From: Larix sibirica
Taxonomy: Eukaryota; Streptophyta; Pinopsida; Pinales; Pinaceae
Assembly: GCA_004151065.3 (NCBI GenBank)
Contig: NWUY0300000951.1
Coordinates: 44,967 to 64,370, forward strand
DNA: 19,404 nucleotides
Reading direction: 5' to 3'
Shown: one piece after another, positions 1 through 8,796 of the stretch
Layout of the letters: every line of letters starts with the position of its first letter
Position numbering within the stretch: the first letter of the stretch is position 1
Notes under the pieces: generated by a model
Database searches by the model: none
Seen by the model: only the letters and a program-made list of their open reading frames with translations
Told to the model about the DNA's origin: nothing
Translations under genes and position numbers: made by a program

Positions 1-400
1 ATTCTTCCAAGAAGGTGAAGCATAGCTCCAAGGCAGGGGAGATTAGGGGAGGTCTTGCTCCATCGACAGCCGAGGAATGGTTATCACTTGCGCTAACGGC
101 GGCCGGCTTATTGTTAAAAATGTGCGCTGGATAAAAGACTTGGGACTCGTTAAAAGGGGTGGCTGAGTTGGAGCCAGAGTATGCGCCAGATGGAGGACTT
201 GGGGTTGGAGGATGCGCTAAAGCGACGGAGGATTTAAGGATAAAACTTGCACTATAGCGAGCAAATTAAGACTAAAATTGGCGCTGAAGAGAAAAGACTG
301 ATTTTGCCTTAGGAACATAAAATGAGAAAACTCTTTTGGAAGAAGGTGGTGAAATTATGCCGAGTTAGAGAAAGAAATAAACCTGAAAGATAAAGGGAAA
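1..400. other. Unclassified left-edge sequence, possibly an old LINE linker
   Basis: No open frame of useful length and no domain is recognisable. The stretch is unusual for the window because it holds several GCGC, GCGCT and CGGCGGCC words (about 90-120, 130, 183, 212-225 and 271), while the neighbouring DNA is AT-rich. LINE homology becomes readable only from about 400, so this may be a rearranged piece of the same LINE or unrelated DNA. A single unresolved base (N) lies at 440. Confidence 0.3.
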
Positions 401-439
401 ATATTGCTACAAAAGTGTTGAAAGGAGGGGCCCCAAACA

Positions 440-2157
440 NAAAGGCAATGAAAGAAAGTTCCACTTAGTTAACTAGGATATTTTCAAGCGTCCTCTGATG
501 GAAGGAGGATTACAGGTAAGAGATCCAGGTTTGGCCAACCTTGCATTAGGAGGAAAAATACTCTAGAAAATCTACTCAAATCATAAGCATCCTATTAGTC
601 AAGTACTGAGGAAAAAATACCTTGATGGAGTCTCTTTAAGGAATCTACAGGCATAAAACATTCTCAAAGGCACAATAATTTGGAACCTTTTTCGGCAAGG
701 GCTCAGTTTTTTTCAATATCTGTTATATCGTGTCCCTGGAAATGGGATCAAAACAAAACTTTGGGATGATAGCATCTTGGGCCATACTCCTCTCGTCTCC
801 TTTGTTGAAATCAAAGAGATTATGTCGTGGCTCACTTAACACGGCCTTGTTAAGCTTGCAGACATATCGGCTTGGGATCCTTCTGGGAATTGGTAGGCGT
901 GGGATCTTCCTTGAATCCTAGAGCACTTGCAGGCACAAAAGAGCCTCCTTCTTGAGGCGTTGACAGGATTGGCTCCGGTCTATCTACAACTACACAATAA
1001 ATGGGGCTGGGAAAAGTTAGGTATCTATACCACTGCTCAAGGCTTTGCATCCCTTCAATCTCATCACGCATCAATCCATCATGCCTCCTTCTGGAAACAA
1101 GTGTGGGACAGTTTCGGTCTGGCCAAAATAAAAAATTTCACTCGGGTTTTAGTCCACATAAGAGTTTTAAAAGACGAATTTAAAAAAAAAAGAGGAATTA
1201 CAGGCCCTCATCGCTACTCTCTGTGTTGCATGGCACTTGAAATCTCATACCACCTATTCGTGGACTACCCTTTTGCACAAGAAGTTTGGTCTCTATCCTT
1301 GCTTGACCTCAAGGAAACTGTCCCTTCTCAAATCATAGTAATCACCCTCTTTTCCACCTGGAAGGCAAGGTGTCCTCTTCCGCTCAAAAGCAAATCCTCA
1401 TGGACCAAAATTTGGCAAGCCTTACCCAAGTATGTTTGCTGGAAAATTTGGTTGGCGAGGAATAAGCAGATCTTCAACAACTCCATGCATTCTCCCCCGA
1501 TTGTGGTAGCACAGAAAAAGGCACTTCTGCAGGAGGTAGTGGTTAATCACACTTCCTTCACCGACAACTCCCTGCTCCCTAAAGAAAAAAAATGGTTGGG
1601 AACTTATTTGTTTAGGGACAAAAAAAATACCTTTGTTTGTCCCTTTAACAATCCAAGGTGGCGAATCCAAGATCCAGATGCATTTTTTCAAGTATGGTGG
1701 AGGAATAAGGGTAAAGCCTTGGTCTTTTTTTACGGTGCCTCGAAAGGAAATCCTGGGAATGCAGGAGCTGGTGGCGTGATCTATTCATCGGATGGCCTTA
1801 GAAAAGACAGCTTCAACTGGGGTTTAGGAAAGCAAACAAACAACCACGCTGAAACTCTTGGGCTACTAAAAGCTTGTCATATTTCCCAAGAAAATGGCTT
1901 CAAAGTAATATAAGTTTTTGGAGATTCTGAAATATTGATAAGATTCTAAACTCAAATGACCATTTCAGCAACCCAATGCTCAACAAGACCCTGCAAAGGC
2001 TGCGTTATGTTCTGCAAGACTTCACCTCCTCCTTCTTCTTCCACGTCATATAAGACTCAAACAAAGAAGCAAATGAAAAAACAAACAAGGGCTGTCGTTT
2101 ATCTCAAGGAACCTACAGCAAGAATGATGATGCACCCTCCTGGATTCCTATTCCGTA
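440..2157 (+). pseudogene. LINE ORF2 C-terminal pseudogene (RT tail, zf-RVT-like, RNase H)
   Basis: The intact protein would copy the element's RNA into DNA at the target site; here only the C-terminal part survives. The longest open stretch is 927-1913 (328 codons). Homologous reading continues upstream to about 440 through several stops. It also continues downstream, where 'FGDSEILI' (about 1917-1940) is the third RNase H acidic block and a shifted frame near 2040-2157 reads 'DSNKEAN' and 'DDAPSWIPIP'. The zf-RVT-like segment has 'SLCCMALE..YHLF..YPFAQEVW', with a Cys expected before PFA replaced by Tyr. RNase H starts 'FFYGASKGNPGNAGAGGVI': the first catalytic Asp (usually F-D-G-A-S) is Tyr, codon 1731-1733. 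The NNHAE glutamate is kept. The frame is almost certainly dead because of the lost Asp, the stops and the late frameshift. The first ATG at 927 is not a true start. Confidence 0.8.
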
Positions 2158-2274
2158 GCTATGGTTTTTCTTCGATCATTTGTTTTGAAAAATTTAGATA
2201 CGATGTAATAGCGCCAAGTGGACTCTCGATTAATTGTAATCTTGGTTGATTGGTTGTGGCCCAACTGTTACCCA

Positions 2275-2312
2275 AATAAATAATTATAACCATTCTAGTT
2301 TTAAAAAAAAAA
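2275..2312 (+). terminator. LINE polyadenylation signal and 3' A-run
   Basis: AATAAA at 2275-2280 is followed 22 bases later by ten A residues at 2303-2312. This spacing fits a polyadenylated transcript copied back into DNA, so it probably marks the 3' terminus of the LINE. It lies about 120 bases after the last RNase H-like residues. Confidence 0.6.
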
Positions 2313-2342
2313 TAGTCATTGTACCTTCCAATAGCTCTCTTC

Positions 2343-2364
2343 TCGGTGGTTATGAACCCACCGA
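2343..2364. repeat. Short inverted repeat (7-bp stem)
   Basis: TCGGTGG at 2343-2349 pairs with CCACCGA at 2358-2364 around an 8-base loop. With a two-base bulge the pairing can extend to CTTC/GAAG. It sits 30 bases after the LINE A-run. No downstream T-run or other context suggests a function. Confidence 0.5.
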
Positions 2365-2450
2365 AGACAGCTAGTGAAGGTATGAAAGAATTAGTTATAA
2401 AAAGGGGTATTGGAGCTATGTTCCAAAAATACTAGCAACATTTCCAATAG

Positions 2451-2702
2451 CCAACAAAATCTAACTCAAATGAAAATGCATCCCAAAAATTACCTTGGTG
2501 GTATGATCTTAATTTTTGGCCACTAAGATACGTGCATCAAGTGTGGGTAAGGGATTCGACCTCAAATGTTAAAGTGTTTCCTCCACAAAGAGTTGGGTGG
2601 CTCGATGTGGAAAAAATATACAACTATACCTTGATTTGTGCATTCATCGGCACCTGGACTCCTTATCTGGGTTTAATCACACTTGTTGATAGTAGGATTT
2701 GA
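2451..2702 (+). other. Unassigned 83-codon open frame without an ATG at its start
   Basis: The frame opens after the TAG at 2448-2450 and runs to the TGA at 2700-2702. The product is rich in aromatic residues, with 'LPWWYDLNFWPLRYVHQVW' near codons 13-31, 'FPPQRVGWLDVEK' in the middle and 'CAFIGTWTPYLGLI' near the end. This composition is less random-looking than other frames in the stretch, which are mostly Leu, Ser, Lys and Ile. I do not recognise a family. It could be an exon, a worn retrogene fragment, a piece of a transposon accessory protein, or chance. The in-frame ATG is late, so if it is coding it is probably an exon or fragment. It lies 138 bases beyond the LINE end, in the same orientation. 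Confidence 0.3.
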
Positions 2703-4774
2703 TAAGTATCCTTCAATCCTATCCCATTCAATCCTAAACTAAATAAAATATTGTTTTTTGACCTTGTCGATGGAGGATTTTAGTTGATTGAGAATTAGAA
2801 TGCGATGTTGATTTTATGATGATCCAAATTTAATTTAGGGTGTGGAAATAGAGGTATTTCAAACTTATTTATCTATCTGATTCATCCAAGTCAGTCATGA
2901 GTACAATATTAAGAGCATACTTGATTAGAAAGAGTCTTTATATCTCTTGGTGTATGCTTCAAGTGGGAATGTCACACATCTGTTTGAAAGAAAAATAGAA
3001 GTGAAATTTCCAACTAATTAAATATCATAATAAAGCAAATGCATGTGAACATTGATGGTTCTTTACTCAGCTTAATTAATCTCTAAGTGTGAACGAATGA
3101 TTTTGCGAATAACAACTATAAGCTTTATGAAAACGAAATGAAGTAAATGTGTAAAGGGAGTTTTTTCAAACCTTTCACCCATTTCTAATTTTCCAAGATC
3201 AATATGATTGCAAGTAAAATAACATAATTGGGGCAAGAGGAGTCTTTATCTCCCTTGTTTGTGTGAGTGAGTGAGTTAAAATACTTTGCTTAACATCAAA
3301 GAAATAGGCAAGAAGCAATAATATGTAAACTAATGTAAGTTACTCAAATTTCCTAAACTAACAATCTCTATGAATAGCAGGCATGAAATGATGTAGCCAA
3401 CTCCTAGTGAGAACTAAGAGATCCCTTGAAAACCTCAAAGCCTTTAGCCTAAATAGCATGTAAGAAATGATTTCTTTACTCCCTATTTTGAGCTAAGTGG
3501 TTTAATTACTAAATAAATATAAGATCTTATCAATTGTTAATTAATTCCTTATTCATTGAACAACAATTGAAACTACATTTGTGATTAAAAATAAGATAAA
3601 AAAGAAAAAAATTATGCAACAATACATGTTTTGAACCCACAAACATGTGATAGTGTGGGTAAAATATTACAAAGGTCATGTAGAAATACTGCGCGAGTAC
3701 ATAATGGATAGTTCATGCAGGAGCATGAATATCAAAAGTAAAGCCACACAGGATAGCATGCCAAGAATGTCGGGAACCGCACTATTGATATTTTGATGAA
3801 ATTGAGCTGTGAGCATCCTAATCCTAAATGTTGAGGGGATCAAAAACCATATCTTGAACCTGCCAGATGCCCCAACTAATTTATCCTACAAATGAAAACC
3901 TATTTATAATGAAATGAACAAAAATAAGAGTTGAGTCACCAAAATACTATTGTGGGATAATAGTCACAAGAGGTGAGGGCACTTCCCACTTGGAGGATCT
4001 TTGTAGGTTGCAACAAGGAGATAGTATGTATATGTGAGTTACTATTCCATATTCCAAATGGAAAATAAAAATCAAAGCAAGAAATAAAATAAAATGGACA
4101 AGTTCTAAGAAAAATAAAAGAGAAAGAGTGTGCTAAACCAAATGATGATTTCCCAACAGTAAATCTTGCTACAATGGTATCACCTAGGAGGTGAAGGATT
4201 AAAAGGGATGCCAACAATATCCCTTAGGAAGGGTCCTTTTTGTACACAAAATTTTTATATAACAAACTTAGAACAATGGAGATATCTCTTGATTCTTAGA
4301 GGAAGAAAGAAAGGGAGCTTTGCATGGAAACTAATGGTAAGAAGTGGATTGAAAGTTGAGCTCTCTATGCAATTCTTGCAGCATAACTTTGCTCTTAACT
4401 CTTCTCTATAGAATTCATGCCCATGGATTTCTTTTACAAGCCAAATGGGGGAATATAAAAATATGGACTCCAATGTGAACACCCTTTCTTGTGAATTGGT
4501 TCTCCAATTACATGAAGGGGGATATTGAATTCACCCAAGCATGTGAGGAGTCCAATTCAAATTTTGGAGCCAAGGGAGCTGTTATGAGTTTTGAATGCAC
4601 TAAGAAAAATAGGTGGTCCCATCATTTGCATGGACGCATAAATTCCAAATTAAAATTCATGGAGATCCACACAGGTTGCTGAATAGAAATTTGCACTAAC
4701 AATGCGGGTTCCCGGTGCAAAGGTTGCACAGTTACCCATAATGACTAACTTTGTCACTTTGAGGCTCAATTTCT

Positions 4775-4846
4775 CTTGTGGATTTGATGAGGATAGATTT
4801 AGTGATATTTATGTTGTATGTTGATGATTTCCTTCTACAATATTAG
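4775..4846 (+). pseudogene. Possible copia RT catalytic-motif remnant
   Basis: A short frame reads 'DLVIFMLYVDDFLLQY' and then a stop. The 'LYVDD' (YVDD at 4817-4828) resembles the catalytic aspartate motif of copia reverse transcriptases, normally followed by hydrophobic residues. No other RT block could be read with confidence upstream, and the frame is closed on both sides within 30 codons. It is either a scrap of a plus-strand copia pol or chance in AT-rich DNA. Confidence 0.35.
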
Positions 4847-4879
4847 CCTAAATGTCGCATCTATGCAATCTTTAATAAT

Positions 4880-5228
4880 TAATAGCACTATTATATCATA
4901 ATAGAAAAAAGAGAGGTGCATGGAGTCCCTGAACAATGAACTAAGACCCCTAGATTCACTGCACAACTCTAGCAAGAAATTTGAGACCCTAAAATTAGAA
5001 AAAAATGAGCCCCAAGTGAAGGAATTCTCCCTCATATGCCAAAATAGACTTGAGGATCACTTCCATGGTCTATAAATAGAATATTACTCCCATGAAGCTA
5101 GGGATGAAGCTTCATGGTGGCTTACATGGTCAAATTGACTAGAATTTGTACTAGTGGAATCATGAGACTAAGATCTAAGTTCCTAGGTTAGAGATTGATG
5201 CTATGGAGGGGGTATATATTCTCTAACA
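4880..5228 (-). repeat. LTR copy A (partial) of a minus-strand copia family
   Basis: This segment aligns by eye with 7515-7851 and 5262-5496. Shared anchors are 'AAGACCCCTAGATTCACT' (4943), 'ACCCTAAAATTAG' (4986), 'GGTCTATAAATAG' (5068) and 'AGATCTAAGTTCCTA' (5171). It ends in TCTCTAACA, which on the minus strand is an LTR start (TGTTAGAGA). A run of eight C follows at 5229-5236, which is the polypurine tract when read on the minus strand. The homology to the left of about 4880 fades, so this LTR copy is incomplete or strongly diverged there. Confidence 0.7.
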
Positions 5229-5236
5229 CCCCCCCC
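5229..5236 (-). other. Polypurine tract next to LTR copy A
   Basis: Eight consecutive C on the plus strand read as G8 on the minus strand, directly before an LTR that starts TGTTAGAGA. This is the expected place of the polypurine tract that primes plus-strand DNA synthesis in LTR retrotransposons. About 25 further bases to the right also resemble the sequence after copy B. Confidence 0.6.
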
Positions 5237-5261
5237 ATAATCCAAACTTTGTGAAGCTAAT

Positions 5262-5496
5262 GCAAAGGAAGGAATGCCTCAACAACTATAAATAGATGGT
5301 TAGGATCTCAATGATGGCTTATAAATGGAATATGACCTATAAATAACAGAGTTGGACCCTTAGAGCTTGAGAAGAAGCTCTAGGGTGGCTCAAATGGTTA
5401 GTTTGACTAGTATTTTGACCAGTGGGATCATGATACCATGATTTAAGTTCCTAGGTGAGATGTTTCTTCTAAGGAGAGGATTATTCTTCTCTAACA
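5262..5496 (-). repeat. LTR copy B (truncated), 3' LTR of the gag-only copia
   Basis: Homology to copies A and C runs from about 5262 ('GGAAGGAATGCC') through 'CTATAAATA' (5336) and 'ATTTAAGTTCCTAGGTGAGAT' to TTCTCTAACA at 5496. Only about 235 bases of a roughly 750-base LTR are present. Its left border adjoins sequence homologous to the internal flank of copy A, so A and B form a head-to-tail tandem of LTR end plus polypurine tract. Confidence 0.65.
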
Positions 5497-5503
5497 CCCC
5501 CCC
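5497..5503 (-). other. Polypurine tract of the gag-only copia
   Basis: Seven C (G7 on the minus strand) directly border the LTR terminus TTCTCTAACA, in the position expected of the 3' polypurine tract. The following 'CATAAGTCAAAATAGGTG' resembles the bases after copy A's tract. A similar C8 run at 5630-5637 has no LTR border next to it. Confidence 0.6.
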
Positions 5504-6079
5504 ATAAGTCAAAATAGGTGAAATAAATGTAAAACATTATGGGTCCCAACAATTTGCATCCATTTTAGGTACCAATGTATATAAAATATTCTCTTAATAA
5601 ATGAGGAAAGAGGAAAAAATTGATGGGAACCCCCCCCTCCCTCAAATAGAGAGTGCAAATGAGAAGGCTATGAATCATGCTCTGAAGGATCCTTCAATCC
5701 AAAGGAAGCTTGCAGTAGTGTGAACTGCATCTTGGTGAAGGTATTTGTGAACCCCTTCTTCTCTTGGAATGAATGTGAACCCATTCACAACATCCAACCA
5801 CTTTGAGGTGCTTGAATACTAGTTCTTGACCACTCCAAGATTTGAATGGGGGAAACCATTTCAATCCTTAATGAGGAACTCTTTGAATTGTTGGAGAAAA
5901 AGATATGGAAACTAAGGTAACTAAATAAACATTTTTATATCTTCAACAATAAGAACCTAATTTGTGATAAGTTCTCCCTCAACTGAGTGATAGATTTGAA
6001 CCGATGTATTATCTCTAAGATCTTGATCTATAACAAGTTCTCCAATACAAAGTAAAAATATATTCATTGCCTCTTCATC
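5504..6079 (-). other. Internal region between gag and polypurine tract, no domain seen
   Basis: Minus-strand translation gives broken stretches with several stops, for example 'DLDEEAMNIF' next to gag and 'VVGCCEWVHIHSKRR' near 5800. No protease DSG, integrase HHCC or RT block is present. It probably holds the deletion scar of pol or noncoding element sequence. Confidence 0.5.
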
Positions 6080-7018
6080 TAGATCTGTAAAATATTCTTT
6101 CTCAACTTAATGTATGATATGAACTGGTGCATCTCCCAAAATAGTAGGGTTTGTGTATGTCTCACTTGAAGAAAACATGTTGAATTTGTTGTGCTTCTCC
6201 TCTTTTGCTTCTTCATTGAACCTCTTGTATTTTCAACCATGTTCTCTACGTGGGCCCTTCTTGTATTCACATAATGGTAGATCCTTCTTGGTATTTCCAT
6301 AATCAGAGTCTGGATATTCATGTGAAACCCTTGGATTTGGTTCATTTTTTCCTTTGAATGGTGGTTCTTGCTTGCTCATCTTCTTGTTCCTCTATTTAGT
6401 TGCAAGTGCATGCACTTTGGAGAACCTTGGAAGGATAATTTGGTTGAGATTATATTTCTCTTGGATAAGTGAGGCTATAAATTTTTCCAATGTAGGCATT
6501 GTCCATGAGGCACCATGTTCCAATATTTTTGAATGGAAAGAAGAGACAAAAATAGAATAATATGGTCCCAATTTTAATAGAATTGAAAGCACTAACGGAT
6601 CATTGTCTTTCTCTATTTTGAACATCTTGAGCTAAATTAGCATATACCTAAATTTGGTGAATAATTTATGGACTAATTCGAATTTACTAGGGATCGGATT
6701 GAAAATCTCAATCTCCAATTGGTGGCCTCTCATATCATCTATCTTCCCAAAAACACTAGACAAATTGGTCCATATGCCATTTGGAGATTTTTCTACTCCA
6801 GTATGATATAAGAGATTAGGATATACTAAGTAACATAGAAATATAAAGGCTTCATCCATTATTTTCAGTGACTTTGAATTTTCCACATATGAATTAGGCT
6901 CTACCTCGGTTCCCATAGTGATCCTATAGAGTCTCTTCATTCACAATAGAATTTCAATTCTTGTTTCCCACTCAAAGTAATTGAAGGGAGTAAGGATTTG
7001 CTGGGGAGAAAGATTCAT
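6080..7018 (-). pseudogene. Copia gag pseudogene (gag-only element)
   Basis: Gag would form the cytoplasmic virus-like particle that packages element RNA. The start is the ATG at 7018-7016, 70 bases inside the primer-binding site, with 'MNLSPQQILTPFNYFEWETRI', the usual N-terminus of one gymnosperm copia gag group. A stop after about 25 codons is followed by open segments: 6940-6632 contains 'GTEVEPNSYVE' and 'FGKIDDMRGHQLEIE', and 6625-6392 contains 'LSILLKLGPYYSIFVSSFHS'. These match the copia gag polyprotein fold (UBN2 type). The C-terminal zinc knuckle near 6225-6275 is damaged: 'LCEYKKGP' lacks the second Cys and the frame slips before 'HVEN'. The stops between segments make it nonfunctional. 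Confidence 0.75.
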
Positions 7019-7087
7019 TTCAATTGATGTGCTCCTGATGGTGTCTTCAATCTACAATATGTACACCAACTCCTTTATAATCCCTAA

Positions 7088-7100
7088 AGCTCTGATACCA
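7088..7100 (-). other. Primer-binding site for initiator Met-tRNA
   Basis: Read on the minus strand this is TGGTATCAGAGCT, the classical plant copia primer-binding site complementary to the 3' end of initiator methionine tRNA. It adjoins LTR copy C directly and gag begins 70 bases downstream, fixing the element's orientation. Confidence 0.85.
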
Positions 7101-7851
7101 TATAATATTTCGGATCACAATATCTAGAAACTAAACAAAGTAGTAATGTAGTTTGCAAGTAATTAATTAAGTGACAAAATCATGGCATTTATCAACAAAA
7201 CAAAGAAGAGTTGAAAAGATGTTTCATAAACACATTATTCCATTGTAGTCCATTAATTGTACAAGAAATAATAAATGATTACATTTAGGAAATTGGAATT
7301 GGTAAGAGAGTAAATTCGAATTGGAGTGCATGACAACCTAGTTAGGATTAACTAGAGCTAAAATTCCCTATGGTATCCATGAAATCTATTGGAGGTGATT
7401 TAACAACCTCATAACTAACCTAAGTGGACTTATACACCTAAAATAAAGGGAAATTTGAATTATTAAGTCATGCATGTGAGAGATCTTCCTAAAAATACTC
7501 AAGGAGGGTTTTATTGTCTCATAATAGCAAAAAGAGAGGCGTTTGGAATCCCTAAACAGTGGAGTAAGACCCCTAGATTCACTTCAAAACTCTAATAGGC
7601 AACGTGGGACCCTAAAATTAGGAAAAAGAATCCCTAATTTAATGAATTCACCCTAATATGCCAAAAATAGACTATAGGATCACTTACATGGTCTATAAAT
7701 AGCACATTACTCCCTTGAATCTATGGAGGAAGCTCTATGGTGGCTCTAATGTTCAAATTCACTGGAATTTATATTAGTGGAATCATGAGACCAAGATCTA
7801 AGTTCCTATGTGAGATATTTATTCCATGAAAGGGGTAAATATGCTCTAATA
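7101..7851 (-). repeat. LTR copy C (5' LTR of the gag-only copia)
   Basis: The LTR is bounded by the primer-binding site on its left and by a degenerate terminus CTCTAATA at 7851, matching CTCTAACA in copies A and B. It is about 750 bases long. The outer 340 bases (7515-7851) align with copies A and B; the inner 400 have no clear partner in the window. TATAAATA at 7694-7701 is conserved in the copies, but it is nearly palindromic, so it does not by itself prove direction. Confidence 0.7.
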
Positions 7852-7978
7852 GAGAGGATTTGAAGGGTTTATGGTAGTACATAAACCGTCAAAAACAACT
7901 ATTGAGAAATAGGACCAACAAATAGAGGGTTTCAAAGGTAATGTATATCATATTTGGAACTCTATGTGAAGCTCAAAT

Positions 7979-8760
7979 ATGGAATCATCTAGCCTCAATT
8001 TCAAGGACATATTAGAAGGTGCCTTAAATTTCCTTTCATGGAAAATCAGGGTAAATATTCTATTGCAAGAGAATGATGTCTTGGATATTGTCCAAACTAC
8101 AGTTACTCCACTGAAAGATTCATGGGGTTTGTAAATTCACAACAAGAAAGAAGTGAAAGCTAAGTAGACAGTTAAGGATGTTATAAAGGATCATTTTATC
8201 CCTTGTATATCTAAGAATAAAAAATTTAAAGAGATCATTTGATGCTCCCATTAGCCTTTGCAAGGGAAAGAACATCAATAGGAAGATGATGTTGCATAAC
8301 ATACTTATATTAATAGATATGACCATATCTGATACAGTTCCAAGTTACCTGATGAAGGTCATGCAAATTCATGATCAACTTGGAATAGTTCGGGAGAAGA
8401 ATTCATACAAAGTGATAGTGAATGGAGCACTAATTGAGTACTCATCTCAATGGGAAACATTTGTCTAGAGTGTTTGCACTTAGGAGAATATTTCCTTATT
8501 GAAAGACTATGGGATGATTGTATCCAAAAGGAGACTTGTATGAATTCAAATGCCAACAAGCAAGGATATAATAGTGACCATGTTCTATTTGGTCAAACAA
8601 GGAAGGGTAGATATAAAGGAATTAGAAAGGGAAAGGTAAAGAGTGATGAGTCAACCTCACAACCAAGGAAGTACTTGAGTAAAATCGAGTGCTCCATATT
8701 TCAAAACTATGGCCATTAAGCACCATGGTGTATAGGAAAGAAAACGATAAAGGGAATAAA
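7979..8760 (+). pseudogene. Copia gag pseudogene with damaged zinc knuckle
   Basis: The ATG at 7979 starts 'MESSSLNFKDILEGALNFLS', followed by 'WKIRVNILLQENDVLDIV', the usual beginning of a copia gag (the start of UBN2-type gag). Later anchors are 'HNKKEVKAK' near 8140, 'SYLMKVMQIHDQLG' near 8342-8383, 'GNICLECLHLGEYF' near 8452 and 'ERLWDDCIQKET' near 8502-8537. The zinc knuckle near 8690-8730 reads 'CSIFQNYGH' then a stop then 'APWC', so one Cys is Phe and the motif is interrupted. At least five stops and frame changes separate the pieces. It would have encoded the particle protein. Confidence 0.8.
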
Positions 8761-8796
8761 CAGTAGAAATAGGCACCAATATCTATTGAAACGCGG

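Larger units (their letters stand above)
400..2312 (+). mobile_element. LINE-type non-LTR retrotransposon, 3' part
   Basis: The readable order is an RT C-terminal 'GGLQVRDPGLANLALGGK' block near 505-555, 'LRKKYLDG' near 605-632, a zf-RVT-like region near 1200-1300, RNase H near 1715-2150, AATAAA at 2275-2280 and a ten-A run at 2303-2312. This order is typical of plant L1-like LINEs that end in an RNase H domain. The RT fingers and palm and the endonuclease are not seen to the left, so the copy is either 5'-truncated or rearranged before about 400. No target-site duplication could be checked because the 5' end is unclear. Confidence 0.8.
2313..4790. other. Gene-free AT-rich stretch
   Basis: No domain, RNA gene or intact gene is recognisable on either strand. 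Noted inside it: a short hairpin at 2343-2364, an unassigned open frame at 2451-2702 and a small GTGA run near 3260-3276. 4157-4180 contains a TGGTATCAC word that resembles, but does not convincingly match, a copia primer-binding site. The open stretches at 3936-4217, 4166-4411 and 4491-4682 show no domain signature and are treated as chance frames. Confidence 0.5.
5262..7851 (-). mobile_element. Minus-strand copia-type LTR element with gag but no recognised pol
   Basis: Read on the minus strand the order is 5' LTR (7851-7101), a primer-binding site complementary to initiator Met-tRNA (7100-7088), gag (7018 to about 6080), about 580 bases without a recognised domain, a polypurine tract (5503-5497) and a truncated 3' LTR (5496-5262). 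The internal region is about 1.6 kb, too short for copia pol, and I saw no protease, integrase or RT motif in it. The element was therefore non-autonomous or lost pol by deletion. The LTR termini TATTAG and TATA appear to be mutated TGTTAG and CA. Confidence 0.7.

Noticed and set aside
3260-3276. GTGA microsatellite
   Set aside because: Only about three to four units, too short to be worth a feature.
4163-4180. TGGTATCACCTAGG as a plus-strand copia primer-binding site
   Set aside because: Only the first eight bases match the initiator Met-tRNA complement, and no LTR or gag reading was found beside it.
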